This document shows positions 17,195-25,343 of a DNA stretch of 35,971 nt, piece by piece (the first letter of the stretch is position 1; each line of letters begins with the position of its first letter). The DNA is from an uncultured Alteromonadales bacterium (GTDB lineage: Bacteria > Pseudomonadota > Gammaproteobacteria > Pseudomonadales > Cellvibrionaceae): NCBI GenBank assembly GCA_937864365.1, contig CALMJT010000221.1, forward strand, positions 1 to 35,971. The letters are read 5' to 3'. The notes under the pieces are model-generated. The model did no database searches and had not been told where the DNA came from. It saw only the letters and a program-made list of their open reading frames with translations. The position numbers and the translations under genes are program-made.

Positions 17195-17476
17195 TTAGAA
17201 AAAAATGTTCCTGCAGCTGCTAATATTTGCAGCTTAAAATAAAATAAATAATGCTTTTTTTAGACGGTGTTTCTAAGAATTTAACTTACCTTACAAAAAC
17301 CATGCTAAAGAAATACCAACGATGAATATTTATTGGTTTTTTTATTTTTATGACTCAAGACGACTGCTGGGAGGATAGTTCCTACGCCCTAAGTTGATCA
17401 AAAAACTTAACAAAATCTCTTCATATTTGAGTAAAAATACTTTGTTAAGAATTTGTTTCAAAGACACTAGATTAAG

Positions 17477-17492
17477 TGTGACTATACACACA
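17477..17492. promoter_or_regulatory. CRP-like binding site
   Basis: TGTGA-CTATAC-ACACA matches the CRP consensus TGTGA-N6-TCACA at nine of ten fixed positions. It lies in the divergent DoxX-like/tex spacer, 339 bp from the former and about 360 bp from the latter. No CRP gene is in the window. Confidence 0.35.
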
Positions 17493-17572
17493 ATAAATTA
17501 ACACTATAGTTAAATTTCGTTAATTTCCGGGATCTAGGTCACGAAATTATTTATGCACAAGTGACGAAAATA

Positions 17573-17584
17573 TTGAACGTTCAA
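17573..17584. promoter_or_regulatory. Palindromic operator candidate TTGAACGTTCAA
   Basis: This is a perfect 12-bp palindrome in the tex/DoxX-like spacer, of the size and symmetry expected for a dimeric repressor half-site pair. No regulator gene is nearby and the binding protein is unknown. Confidence 0.35.
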
Positions 17585-17854
17585 AACCGTATATATGTGA
17601 AAACCCCAATTCCGGTATGAACATTATTACCAAAAGCTGGATTAGTCGGTCAGCTGCCATAATTTACATTCAAAGTTCATAAAACATTTATAACGATTTA
17701 GTGCCACCAATTACATTTTTTCTCACCACTTTTTCCGAGATAATACTGCACCTATATGGAAACAATATGTCAGCAGGCATTAAAAACCACATAAATTCTT
17801 TCATAAATTCACAGTTGAAATAACAACTCAAGTCAAAAGAGCAAAATAGTCTTA

Positions 17855-20164
17855 ATGGAAAACAACATTTACCAACAAATCGCCAGTGAACTTGGTGTAA
17901 AAAACGAACAAGTTAAAGCAACAGTCACTTTATTGGATGAAGGTTCAACCGTTCCTTTCATTGCTCGTTACCGTAAAGAAGTGACCGGAGCACTCGACGA
18001 TAACCAATTGCGCACTCTAGAGGAACGCTTGCACTATTTAAGGGAACTTGAGGATCGACGCGCCACTGTTTTGAAAAGCATCGAAGAGCAAGGAAAGCTG
18101 ACCAGTGAGTTAAGAAATCAAATTATTTCTGCTGAAACCAAGAACCGGCTTGAAGATCTTTATCTGCCTTTTAAACCAAAAAGAAGAACCAAGGGCCAAA
18201 TTGCCATTGAAGCAGGTCTCGAACCTTTGGCAGATAAATTGTTTTTAGATCCAAAATTGAATCCAGAGACGACAGCCGAAGCCTTTTTGAATCCAGAAAA
18301 CAATATTTCGACGCCAAAAGATGCCCTAGATGGTGCAAAATATATTTTAATGGAAAGATTTGCTGAAAACGCTGATTTAATCGAAAAAGTTAGACGTTAT
18401 CTGCTAGAAAATGCGAAATTGACGGCACGAGTGATCGCCGGTAAAGAATCTGAAGGCGCAAAGTTTCTCGATTATTTCGAACACGATGAACCATTAAAGT
18501 CAGTTCCATCGCATAGAGCCTTAGCTATGCTACGCGGAAGAAACGATGGCATTCTAACGCTCGCACTCACCATTGAAGGTTTTGAACCCCCTGCTGGCCA
18601 TCCTTGTGAATCCATTATTGCTGAACACTTCAATATTAGGGATGAATCCCGAGCGGCAGATGCTTGGTTAAGAGAAGTCGTACGATGGACCTGGAAAATA
18701 AAGCTTCTCACCCACATAGAAACCGATCTTATTGGCCAAATGCGTGAACGATCGGAACAACAGGCTATTGAGGTTTTTGCTCACAACTTAAAAGACTTGC
18801 TGTTAGCAGCACCGGCGGGTGCCAAACCAACCATAGGATTAGATCCAGGACTTCGTACTGGGGTGAAGGTTGCGGTAATTGATGCGACAGGAAAGGTTGT
18901 TGATCACGGAGCGATTTTTCCGACGCCGCCTCAAAATCGAATAGTCGAAGCAGAGGCAACCCTAGTAGCGCTGTGCAAAAAACATCATATTGAACTGATC
19001 GCGATTGGAAACGGTACGGCAAGCCGAGAAACGGAGAAATTCGTGGCCGACATGTTGAAAGCGCATCCAGACATCAAAGCACAAAAAGTCATCGTCAATG
19101 AAGCCGGAGCATCGGTCTATTCTGCCAGCGAATTTGCGGCTAAAGAGTTTCCTGAATTGGACGTAACCATTCGAGGGGCTATTTCAATCGCCAGACGCCT
19201 ACAAGATCCTTTGGCGGAGCTGGTTAAAATTGATCCAAAATCCATCGGTGTTGGTCAGTACCAGCATGATGTGTCTCAGCCACAATTGGCTAAATCCCTC
19301 GATGCCGTGGTTGAAGACTGTGTAAACGCGGTCGGTGTGGAGGTAAATACTGCTTCGGCACCATTGCTGGCGAGAGTTTCTGGTCTCACCCAAAGCATCG
19401 CAAATAATATTGTTTCCTTCAGAGATACCAACGGCCGCTTTAATACTCGTGCCGATCTTAAAAAAGTGCCTCGTTTTGGTGACAAAACCTTCGAACAAGC
19501 GGCGGGTTTCTTAAGAATTGTTGATGGTGAAAACCCTTTAGACAGATCCGCAGTTCACCCAGAATCTTACAGCGTTGTCGAATCAATTGCCGAACAGAAC
19601 AAAAAAAGCGTTACATCTTTAATTGGCGACAGCCAGTTCTTGCGCTCCGTAAAAGCAGAAGCTTTTGTCAGCGAAAAGACTGGATTATTAACCGTAAAAG
19701 ACATTATTGCAGAATTGGACAAACCCGGTCGAGATCCTCGCCCTGAATTTAAAACTGCCCAATTCCAGGATGGTGTGGAGAAGATTTCAGACCTGGAACC
19801 AGGAATGATCTTAGAGGGAGCGATTACAAACGTAACAGCCTTCGGCGCGTTTGTTGATATTGGTGTGCATCAAGATGGTCTAGTGCATATTTCAGCACTC
19901 TCAAATACCTTTGTGAAAGACCCAAGAGAAGTTGTTAAAGCAGGCGATATCGTGAAAGTGAAGGTTATGGAAGTTGATGTGCCTCGCAAACGAATTGGAT
20001 TATCCATGCGACTCAGCGACGAACCGGGCGAGAAAATCACCGCTCAAGGGCAATCGAAACCCAAACAGAAAGCTAATCGACAAAAATTCGAAAAAGCCGA
20101 AGTTAAGAGTAATGGGGTGGGAAGTATGGGAGCACTGCTTGCGCAGGCGATGAAGAAGAAATAA
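17855..20164 (+). CDS. tex: Tex family RNA-binding transcription accessory protein
   Basis: This is a 769-residue cytoplasmic nucleic-acid-binding protein. The Tex N-terminal helical domain ([19 protein letters not shown], 30-48) is followed by a YqgF/RNase H-like domain from about residue 325 ([19 protein letters not shown]), helix-hairpin-helix repeats around 500-565 ([21 protein letters not shown]), and a C-terminal S1 RNA-binding domain at about 649-720 ([20 protein letters not shown]). Length and order match the family, which acts in transcription and RNA metabolism. It starts at ATG 17855 with only a weak AAGAG upstream. It appears monocistronic. Confidence 0.95.
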   Translation: MENNIYQQIASELGVKNEQVKATVTLLDEGSTVPFIARYRKEVTGALDDNQLRTLEERLHYLRELEDRRATVLKSIEEQGKLTSELRNQIISAETKNRLEDLYLPFKPKRRTKGQIAIEAGLEPLADKLFLDPKLNPETTAEAFLNPENNISTPKDALDGAKYILMERFAENADLIEKVRRYLLENAKLTARVIAGKESEGAKFLDYFEHDEPLKSVPSHRALAMLRGRNDGILTLALTIEGFEPPAGHPCESIIAEHFNIRDESRAADAWLREVVRWTWKIKLLTHIETDLIGQMRERSEQQAIEVFAHNLKDLLLAAPAGAKPTIGLDPGLRTGVKVAVIDATGKVVDHGAIFPTPPQNRIVEAEATLVALCKKHHIELIAIGNGTASRETEKFVADMLKAHPDIKAQKVIVNEAGASVYSASEFAAKEFPELDVTIRGAISIARRLQDPLAELVKIDPKSIGVGQYQHDVSQPQLAKSLDAVVEDCVNAVGVEVNTASAPLLARVSGLTQSIANNIVSFRDTNGRFNTRADLKKVPRFGDKTFEQAAGFLRIVDGENPLDRSAVHPESYSVVESIAEQNKKSVTSLIGDSQFLRSVKAEAFVSEKTGLLTVKDIIAELDKPGRDPRPEFKTAQFQDGVEKISDLEPGMILEGAITNVTAFGAFVDIGVHQDGLVHISALSNTFVKDPREVVKAGDIVKVKVMEVDVPRKRIGLSMRLSDEPGEKITAQGQSKPKQKANRQKFEKAEVKSNGVGSMGALLAQAMKKK

Positions 20165-20177
20165 GTATTTTTAAGAC

Positions 20178-20209
20178 TGTGGTGCCCGAAAATAATTTAG
20201 GGCACCACA
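20178..20209. terminator. Hairpin between convergent tex and lipoprotein genes
   Basis: TGTGGTGCCC (20178-20187) and GGGCACCACA (20200-20209) form a perfect 10-bp stem with a 12-nt loop. It lies 13 bp after the tex stop and 22 bp from the stop of the convergent lipoprotein gene. There is no strong T-tract; it is likely a bidirectional transcription boundary. Confidence 0.6.
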
Positions 20210-20231
20210 TAGACGTGAATATCTGAGCTAA

Positions 20232-22043
20232 TTAGGGCGAAACAGCAATTCCAAATCTGAAGTCACCATCTAAATCAGGATTATCAGCAACTAGATTAAT
20301 AGCACCATCAACACCTGAAGCCGTGAAAGGGACTGTTACAGGAAAAGGTGTAGATCTGTTATCAATAGTTACTGAGGCCGCGACAAAACTGAGACCACCT
20401 GAAGACATAATATCAACATCGGTACCTATACCCGGAGGATTACCTTCAATGTCAAAGTCCTCTAACAAAATTCTTAAGAAGCCAGAAGTCACACCTCCTA
20501 ATTCCAAAATTCCGTTATGATTAGAAGATGCTACTAAATTGGTAAGGCCAGCATCAGAATAAACCTCTACAGTTAATCCAACGCCATCACCACTGCCAAC
20601 AACTAAGCCGTGAGCAAAGATAGTTGCTGTATCGTCTCCATCACAATTCGCGCTTGGAATAATGTCAATCAAACATACACCATCCCAAAAGCCATTTGGT
20701 TGGTCATAAACATTAGCTTGACCAGAGACACGATCTACGAAGATTTCACCAAACTCCCATGAGCCTGATTCATTCGCATCAAGGAACGGCTCAGGTAAGT
20801 CATCTTCGTCCAAATCAAAAACATCAACATCTTCATACACGAAGTTAGCATTTACATCCGCAAAGGTTTCCGTTCCTTCTGTAAAAGCCAAAATAGAACA
20901 GCGCTGTCCAGCATCATCTTGGCTAGCATTGTTACTCTCCCAAGTGACTGTACAACTACTATCATCACCAATTTCACACGATGGCTCTATACGTCCGCAT
21001 TCAGCGAAGAAGTTTACTTGAGTTCCAGTAGCAATATCGTTCCCGAATTGATCGGTTGCACGAATACTAACGTCGATTTCTATACCATCGGCAGAGCCAG
21101 CGCGAGAGGGATTAACTGAGGTTTGCGAAAGAGAGAAAGAACGCTGTACGGGTAATCCTGAAGAAACCACAATACTGTCAGACTGCGCTGATATTTGAGT
21201 TGCATCGTGCGTAACAATTACTCGGACGTTACCAGCCGCTGTGCCAGATTGTAGTACTGTGCTGACGATCCCTTCAGCATTCGAGATATCTGTTTCTGCA
21301 CCAGAAGCAATTCTGGCTCCACCGCTTCTATTTTGAGCATCTGTAGTAAAAGTCACCGACTCACCAACAATACTAGCGCCCTGAGCACCCACCAAACGGA
21401 AGGTTAGAAGAGATGTCTGGGTACCACCGATACCGGCAAGGCTTAGGAATTCATTCGTTGCGCTTTCAAACGATATCGATAGAACCTGATCAGTTTCAAT
21501 CGTTAAAGTGACCTGGGCAACGACAACGTCACCTGAAGCTAGTACCGCAGTCGCGGTAACAACGTCTTCGCCACTACAACCATTCGCTGTGTAGTTAGTG
21601 GTACCAAAACCGCTGCTGTTAGTTTCCAAGGTTGGAAGACTGAAAGTAGACAAATTCATTGCAAAACATTGCGAACTAAAACTTACCGTCTGCACGGCTG
21701 TAACTGGGTCCGCATCACTGTCTACAAAGTTAATACGCAACGTAGTGCTGCCACCGGCCTGCAAGCTAGTATCGTCTGCACCAATAACACCCAGCTGGAA
21801 ATTAGCACCAGTACCGTTACCAATTCTAACAACCGGATCAACAGTTACTGTTCCACTGTCATCTTCGCCTGTTGCCGATCCGCCACCACCAGAAGAAGGA
21901 GCCTCACCGATAGCGTTGTCACTAGAACCGCCGCTACCGCCGCCGCAGGCGACCAATACAAATGATGTGAAAGCAACAACCAAGAACTTAGCTAATACTG
22001 CCAAGGTCTTGTTATTGCCAGTGCGAGTAGCTTGCAAATTCAT
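20232..22043 (-). CDS. Surface lipoprotein with Ig-like (Big-type) domains and an EF-hand-like loop
   Basis: This is a 603-residue lipoprotein. The signal peptide ends in a lipobox with C33 (LVAC-GGG); Gly at +2 suggests outer-membrane sorting. A Gly/Ser-rich linker (34-65) leads to two or three Ig-like repeats of Big_1-like character at about 70-400, for example VTATAVLASGDVVVAQVTLT and DISNAEGIVSTVLQSGTAAG. Residues 405-440 are Asp-rich and contain DANESGSWEFGE (422-433), which fits a 12-residue EF-hand calcium loop. A C-terminal beta-rich domain follows. A strong AGGAGA ribosome site supports the ATG at 22041-22043. It is probably an adhesin-like or scaffold surface protein; no enzymatic motif is seen. 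It is not in an operon. Confidence 0.75.
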   Translation of the reverse strand: MNLQATRTGNNKTLAVLAKFLVVAFTSFVLVACGGGSGGSSDNAIGEAPSSGGGGSATGEDDSGTVTVDPVVRIGNGTGANFQLGVIGADDTSLQAGGSTTLRINFVDSDADPVTAVQTVSFSSQCFAMNLSTFSLPTLETNSSGFGTTNYTANGCSGEDVVTATAVLASGDVVVAQVTLTIETDQVLSISFESATNEFLSLAGIGGTQTSLLTFRLVGAQGASIVGESVTFTTDAQNRSGGARIASGAETDISNAEGIVSTVLQSGTAAGNVRVIVTHDATQISAQSDSIVVSSGLPVQRSFSLSQTSVNPSRAGSADGIEIDVSIRATDQFGNDIATGTQVNFFAECGRIEPSCEIGDDSSCTVTWESNNASQDDAGQRCSILAFTEGTETFADVNANFVYEDVDVFDLDEDDLPEPFLDANESGSWEFGEIFVDRVSGQANVYDQPNGFWDGVCLIDIIPSANCDGDDTATIFAHGLVVGSGDGVGLTVEVYSDAGLTNLVASSNHNGILELGGVTSGFLRILLEDFDIEGNPPGIGTDVDIMSSGGLSFVAASVTIDNRSTPFPVTVPFTASGVDGAINLVADNPDLDGDFRFGIAVSP

Positions 22044-22293
22044 TAACTATTCTCCTGAGAGTCCAATTCTTCAGTCCAGCAAATCCCTTCAACTTTGCGT
22101 TGAAAATATGGTTTAGTCACTGGCTTTGTTTGTTAAAATTTTACTTGAACAGTATACGATAGAACCTTGAATACAAAGTAGTTAAAACACTTCGGTAGGT
22201 ATAAATTTTAATATAGATTCAAAAATACTTAGATTTATTTTAGTAGATTGAGCACTATTGCGATGCAGAGTACAAAAGAACAATTTATACATG

Positions 22294-22309
22294 TGTGTAT
22301 CAAGTCACA
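22294..22309. promoter_or_regulatory. CRP-like binding site
   Basis: TGTGT-ATCAAG-TCACA matches TGTGA-N6-TCACA at nine of ten fixed positions, with an intact right half. It is 250 bp upstream of the lipoprotein start and 176 bp upstream of the deacetylase start. Confidence 0.4.
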
Positions 22310-22391
22310 TAAATGAGTACTTATTAACATTCCAAGATTCAAGCCCAGCCTATCACATCATGATTGCGAATCTTTTTAGGCCAATCTAGGC

Positions 22392-22406
22392 AGTGATTCT
22401 CATTAC
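22392..22406. promoter_or_regulatory. Partial Fur-box-like motif
   Basis: On the minus strand this reads GTAATGAGAATCACT, sharing the AATGAGAATCA core common in Fur boxes, but the outer half is degenerate. It lies 80 bp upstream of the polysaccharide deacetylase start. Weak evidence. Confidence 0.22.
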
Positions 22407-22485
22407 AACAGTGAACTTATCAGCGATTTAAACGCCCCATATTTATCTCACCTTTTACTAAGCTATTGAAATAGCACACTTTACG

Positions 22486-23577
22486 ATGAAAACTTTCTTT
22501 AAAAACCGGGCTCTTGCGTTATTTAATACACTTACATTACTTGCTGCGCTCAACAGTGCGAAAAGTTTTGCCGCGGTTGTGATTCAATATCACCACGTTT
22601 CTGAGCAGACGCCGAAAATTACCAGCATTACGCCTAAACTATTTTCTGAACAAATAGAATTATTGATTAAAGATAATTTCGAATTTTTAAACGCTACTCA
22701 GTTTGCTTCTCTCAATAAGCAACACGATCTAGATCACACCCAAACAAAACAGATACTGGTTACTTTTGATGACGGTTACGAGTCGGTGCTATCGAATGCT
22801 GCGCCAATATTGAACGCTCACAATATTCCTTTTGTTGTATTCATTAATCCCTCTTTATTGGGAAAGAATGGATATTTATCTCTGAGTCAGCTCAGAGATC
22901 TTCAGAATCAAGGCGCAATTATCGCCAATCACACAATGACTCATCCACATTTGATAAGAACTCTCGATGGGGAGAACCAACAGCAATGGCAAAAAAGAGT
23001 CACAAAAGAAATAACCGAAGCCCAGGAATTTATCGAAAAAAACTTCGATAAAACAGCACCGTTTTTCGCGTACCCTTACGGGGAGTTCAATTCAGCACTT
23101 AAGAAAATTCTCAAAGAAAAGGGCTTGATAGGATTCTCTCAGCATTCCGGAGCAGTAGGAGCCGATAGTGATTGGCAGGCATTGCCTAGATTTGCCTTTG
23201 GAGGAGACTACGGACAAATAGATACCTTTGCTGATAAGGTGAATAGCCTGCCACTACCCTTGGAAAGCATCAGTATCTACGGTGAAACCGGTGCACATTT
23301 GTTAGATCCGTTACTGCCGCACACCAGCTCTACTCCCATCGTAAAACTAAAATCAAGTCATTCCATTCAACTAAGCTGCTACGCCAGTGGGCAGGGCAAA
23401 ATCAATGTCACCAAGCAATCAGATCAATCATTGGTGGTACAAGCAAATTCGCCATTACCTATCGGAAGAAGTCGATATAACTGCACAGCGCCAAGCGATA
23501 TAACCGGTCGATATTATTGGGTGTCTTTTCCATTTTATCGAAAGAACGAGAATGGCAGTTGGTATTTAGAATATTGA
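22486..23577 (+). CDS. Exported polysaccharide deacetylase (NodB fold)
   Basis: This is a 363-residue carbohydrate esterase 4-type protein with a signal peptide (residues 1-29, ending SFA-A). It contains the NodB motifs: TFDDG at 93-97 (catalytic base and metal Asp), the metal-binding NHTMTH at 148-153, FAYPYGEF near 195-202, and LPRFAFGG. Such enzymes remove N-acetyl groups from GlcNAc-containing polymers, as PgaB and chitooligosaccharide deacetylases do. The region after about residue 260 is a beta-rich domain of unknown function with a Cys pair (SCYAS and RYNCTAP). The start is ATG 22486. It is a single gene, convergent with the DUF1501-like gene and closed by a strong terminator. The substrate is unknown. 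Confidence 0.87.
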   Translation: MKTFFKNRALALFNTLTLLAALNSAKSFAAVVIQYHHVSEQTPKITSITPKLFSEQIELLIKDNFEFLNATQFASLNKQHDLDHTQTKQILVTFDDGYESVLSNAAPILNAHNIPFVVFINPSLLGKNGYLSLSQLRDLQNQGAIIANHTMTHPHLIRTLDGENQQQWQKRVTKEITEAQEFIEKNFDKTAPFFAYPYGEFNSALKKILKEKGLIGFSQHSGAVGADSDWQALPRFAFGGDYGQIDTFADKVNSLPLPLESISIYGETGAHLLDPLLPHTSSTPIVKLKSSHSIQLSCYASGQGKINVTKQSDQSLVVQANSPLPIGRSRYNCTAPSDITGRYYWVSFPFYRKNENGSWYLEY

Positions 23578-23623
23578 AATTAATATGTAAAAATCAGAAA
23601 ACTAAAAACATAATATTGATATG

Positions 23624-23650
23624 AAAAAGGCCACATTAAGTGGCCTTTTT
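23624..23650. terminator. Bidirectional Rho-independent terminator
   Basis: AAAAAGGCCAC (23624-23634) and GTGGCCTTTTT (23640-23650) form a perfect 11-bp stem with loop ATTAA, flanked by A and T tracts on both sides. It serves both the deacetylase gene (plus) and the DUF1501-like gene (minus). Confidence 0.93.
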
Positions 23651-23669
23651 CACGTAATTGTATTTGAAG

Positions 23670-25271
23670 CTAAAGCGGATTAGATAAACTTCCGTTAAAG
23701 ATAGGCTCAAAGGCTGTTAACGCATCTCGACTGGTAACATTACCTAAACCATGATTAGGAAACAGATTAGCAAAATTTCCTTGAAGGTTATGCAATGCAA
23801 GGTAATTAAGAACCACGGTCTCAACCAACAAATTCACGTTATTCGATGCCGGGGTCGCCGCCGTTTCTACATCACCACTGGCGCGCATAAAGCCAATTTG
23901 TTGATGCATGGCTTGCTGACTAGGCGTTGATCCCATCAGTACTGCTCGGGAACCTGGGTTATAAACCAAGAAAAACGCCGATGATGTTTGCTGGTTGTCA
24001 CCCGTCCAAACGCCTTTACCTCGGCCTTCTACCGATTCATCTCGATTTCCGTTACTGAAGACAGAACCGTCAGTGAAAACATAAAGCATTAACGGACGAC
24101 CAAGTTTAGCGGCATATTCAATACAAGCACCCATAGCCCTACCAGCGCGAAGGTCGCGTAACTCACCGGTTGCACGATCACCAGTATGGTAATCATAGCC
24201 GCCCATGGTGACGGTACCTGCCGCAGAAAAACCATTTACAACTAATTTTGCAATGGAGGCCGTTTTCTCAAATTCGCGATCACCGTTGTACTCGGCGAAA
24301 GAGAAAACACCGGCTGGCCCGACAAGATCAGGATCGGCCAATGGATTAAGGTCGTTGGGATTACCAAAACGATCAGCAAGATCAGCTGCGCCAATGTAGC
24401 CACATCGAACTAAATCTTTAACTACATCGTCTGCGGTAATTCGAGTATCAACAGAGTTTAATTTCTGATCACTAATGCGATAAATAGATTCCATTACCGC
24501 TACCGTATCTTGTTGGCTTAAAAGACCAACAAGATCACCCGTATCAACCAAACCAGTAACATCGCTGGCACGATCGACCTTAGTAGGGCGAACCTCTGGA
24601 TTGATCATACTGATCGGCGCTTCTGAGTTGCCGCCAGAAATACTGGAGCGCGAACCCACCAAGGTCACTAACTCACCCTCACCGCCGGCAATGTTGATGC
24701 CGTACATTGGGTTATGAGGGTTGTTACTGGTGTCATTCTCTGATCGAGCAACAATAACCGCACCGTTGGTACGACCCATGGTGTCGGCTGAGACTTTTTC
24801 TAAAATACCACGCAAAAAACCGCTGTCGGAGTGAAACGCCAACCCTAAATCGGTGTTGATAAAATCAGAGGCACCAGCCTGAACATTGGCTGCCTGCGGA
24901 ACCATATCGGCGGGTAAGCCTTGTTTGACATACCCTTGGGTCGATAAAAAATCCAACTGACCACCACGCTGCCCCACAAGCACATTAGAACCCGCAATGT
25001 TAGCGCCACCGGCCAAATCGAAACAGATGAACGGAATTCGGTCAGCCGTAGCTATACCTCCACAAGTGTTATTGAGCACTTGGAAAATATCATCGGACAA
25101 AGTCGCATGAGCTTTACGAGGGTTTGCAAACAACCCTAAAACACTGCCACCAACGATGCTTGAAACACCTGCGGCCAAACCCTGTGCGATGAACGAGCGT
25201 CGGGTCAGTGGTTTGTGGTCATTAAACAACAACGGCTCATCAAGATTACGAAAGTTTTTTCGTCTGCTCAT
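23670..25271 (-). CDS. Tat-exported DUF1501-like protein
   Basis: This is a 533-residue protein with a twin-arginine signal (LTRRSFIAQG, R24-R25, then a hydrophobic stretch and cleavage near KAHA, about residue 56). It is therefore exported folded, which suggests a cofactor or metal. FDLAGGANIAGSNVLVG near 84-100 and GGYDYH at 357-362, followed by ACIEYAAKLGRPLMLYVFTDGSV, match the DUF1501 pattern (alkaline-phosphatase-like fold) with GGFDxH-like and late Asp motifs. No CxxCH is present. It is the last gene of a three-gene minus-strand operon, 72 bp after the LamG/heme lipoprotein. In other bacteria DUF1501 proteins are encoded next to cytochrome-like DUF1549/1553/1585/1588 partners, and this locus follows that logic. 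Catalytic activity is unknown. Confidence 0.7.
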   Translation of the reverse strand: MSRRKNFRNLDEPLLFNDHKPLTRRSFIAQGLAAGVSSIVGGSVLGLFANPRKAHATLSDDIFQVLNNTCGGIATADRIPFICFDLAGGANIAGSNVLVGQRGGQLDFLSTQGYVKQGLPADMVPQAANVQAGASDFINTDLGLAFHSDSGFLRGILEKVSADTMGRTNGAVIVARSENDTSNNPHNPMYGINIAGGEGELVTLVGSRSSISGGNSEAPISMINPEVRPTKVDRASDVTGLVDTGDLVGLLSQQDTVAVMESIYRISDQKLNSVDTRITADDVVKDLVRCGYIGAADLADRFGNPNDLNPLADPDLVGPAGVFSFAEYNGDREFEKTASIAKLVVNGFSAAGTVTMGGYDYHTGDRATGELRDLRAGRAMGACIEYAAKLGRPLMLYVFTDGSVFSNGNRDESVEGRGKGVWTGDNQQTSSAFFLVYNPGSRAVLMGSTPSQQAMHQQIGFMRASGDVETAATPASNNVNLLVETVVLNYLALHNLQGNFANLFPNHGLGNVTSRDALTAFEPIFNGSLSNPL

Positions 25272-25299
25272 ACAACCAATCCAGGTTTTAATATGGGTT

Positions 25300-25322
25300 T
25301 GTTGCCGGTCACACCAGCAACA
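25300..25322 (-). repeat. Intercistronic hairpin
   Basis: TGTTGC-C-GGT and ACC-A-GCAACA pair around a CAC loop: nine base pairs with one mismatch. It lies in the 72-bp gap between the LamG/heme lipoprotein and the DUF1501-like gene. It could stabilise or partly terminate the upstream message. Confidence 0.4.
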
Positions 25323-25343
25323 CTAATTTTTTGTCAACGTTTA

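Larger units (their letters stand above)
17195..17854. other. Long divergent AT-rich intergenic region
   Basis: This stretch between the DoxX-like gene (minus) and tex (plus) holds no gene that I can support. It contains a short hairpin AGCTGC-TAATATTT-GCAGCT (17215-17234), a CRP-like site (17477-17492), a perfect 12-bp palindrome (17573-17584), and several A/T tracts. It presumably carries the promoters of both flanking genes. Confidence 0.6.
22044..22485. other. Divergent intergenic region
   Basis: This 442-bp spacer between the lipoprotein gene (minus) and the polysaccharide deacetylase gene (plus) has no supported gene. It holds a good CRP-like site (22294-22309) and a partial Fur-like motif near 22392-22406, and presumably both promoters. 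Confidence 0.6.
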
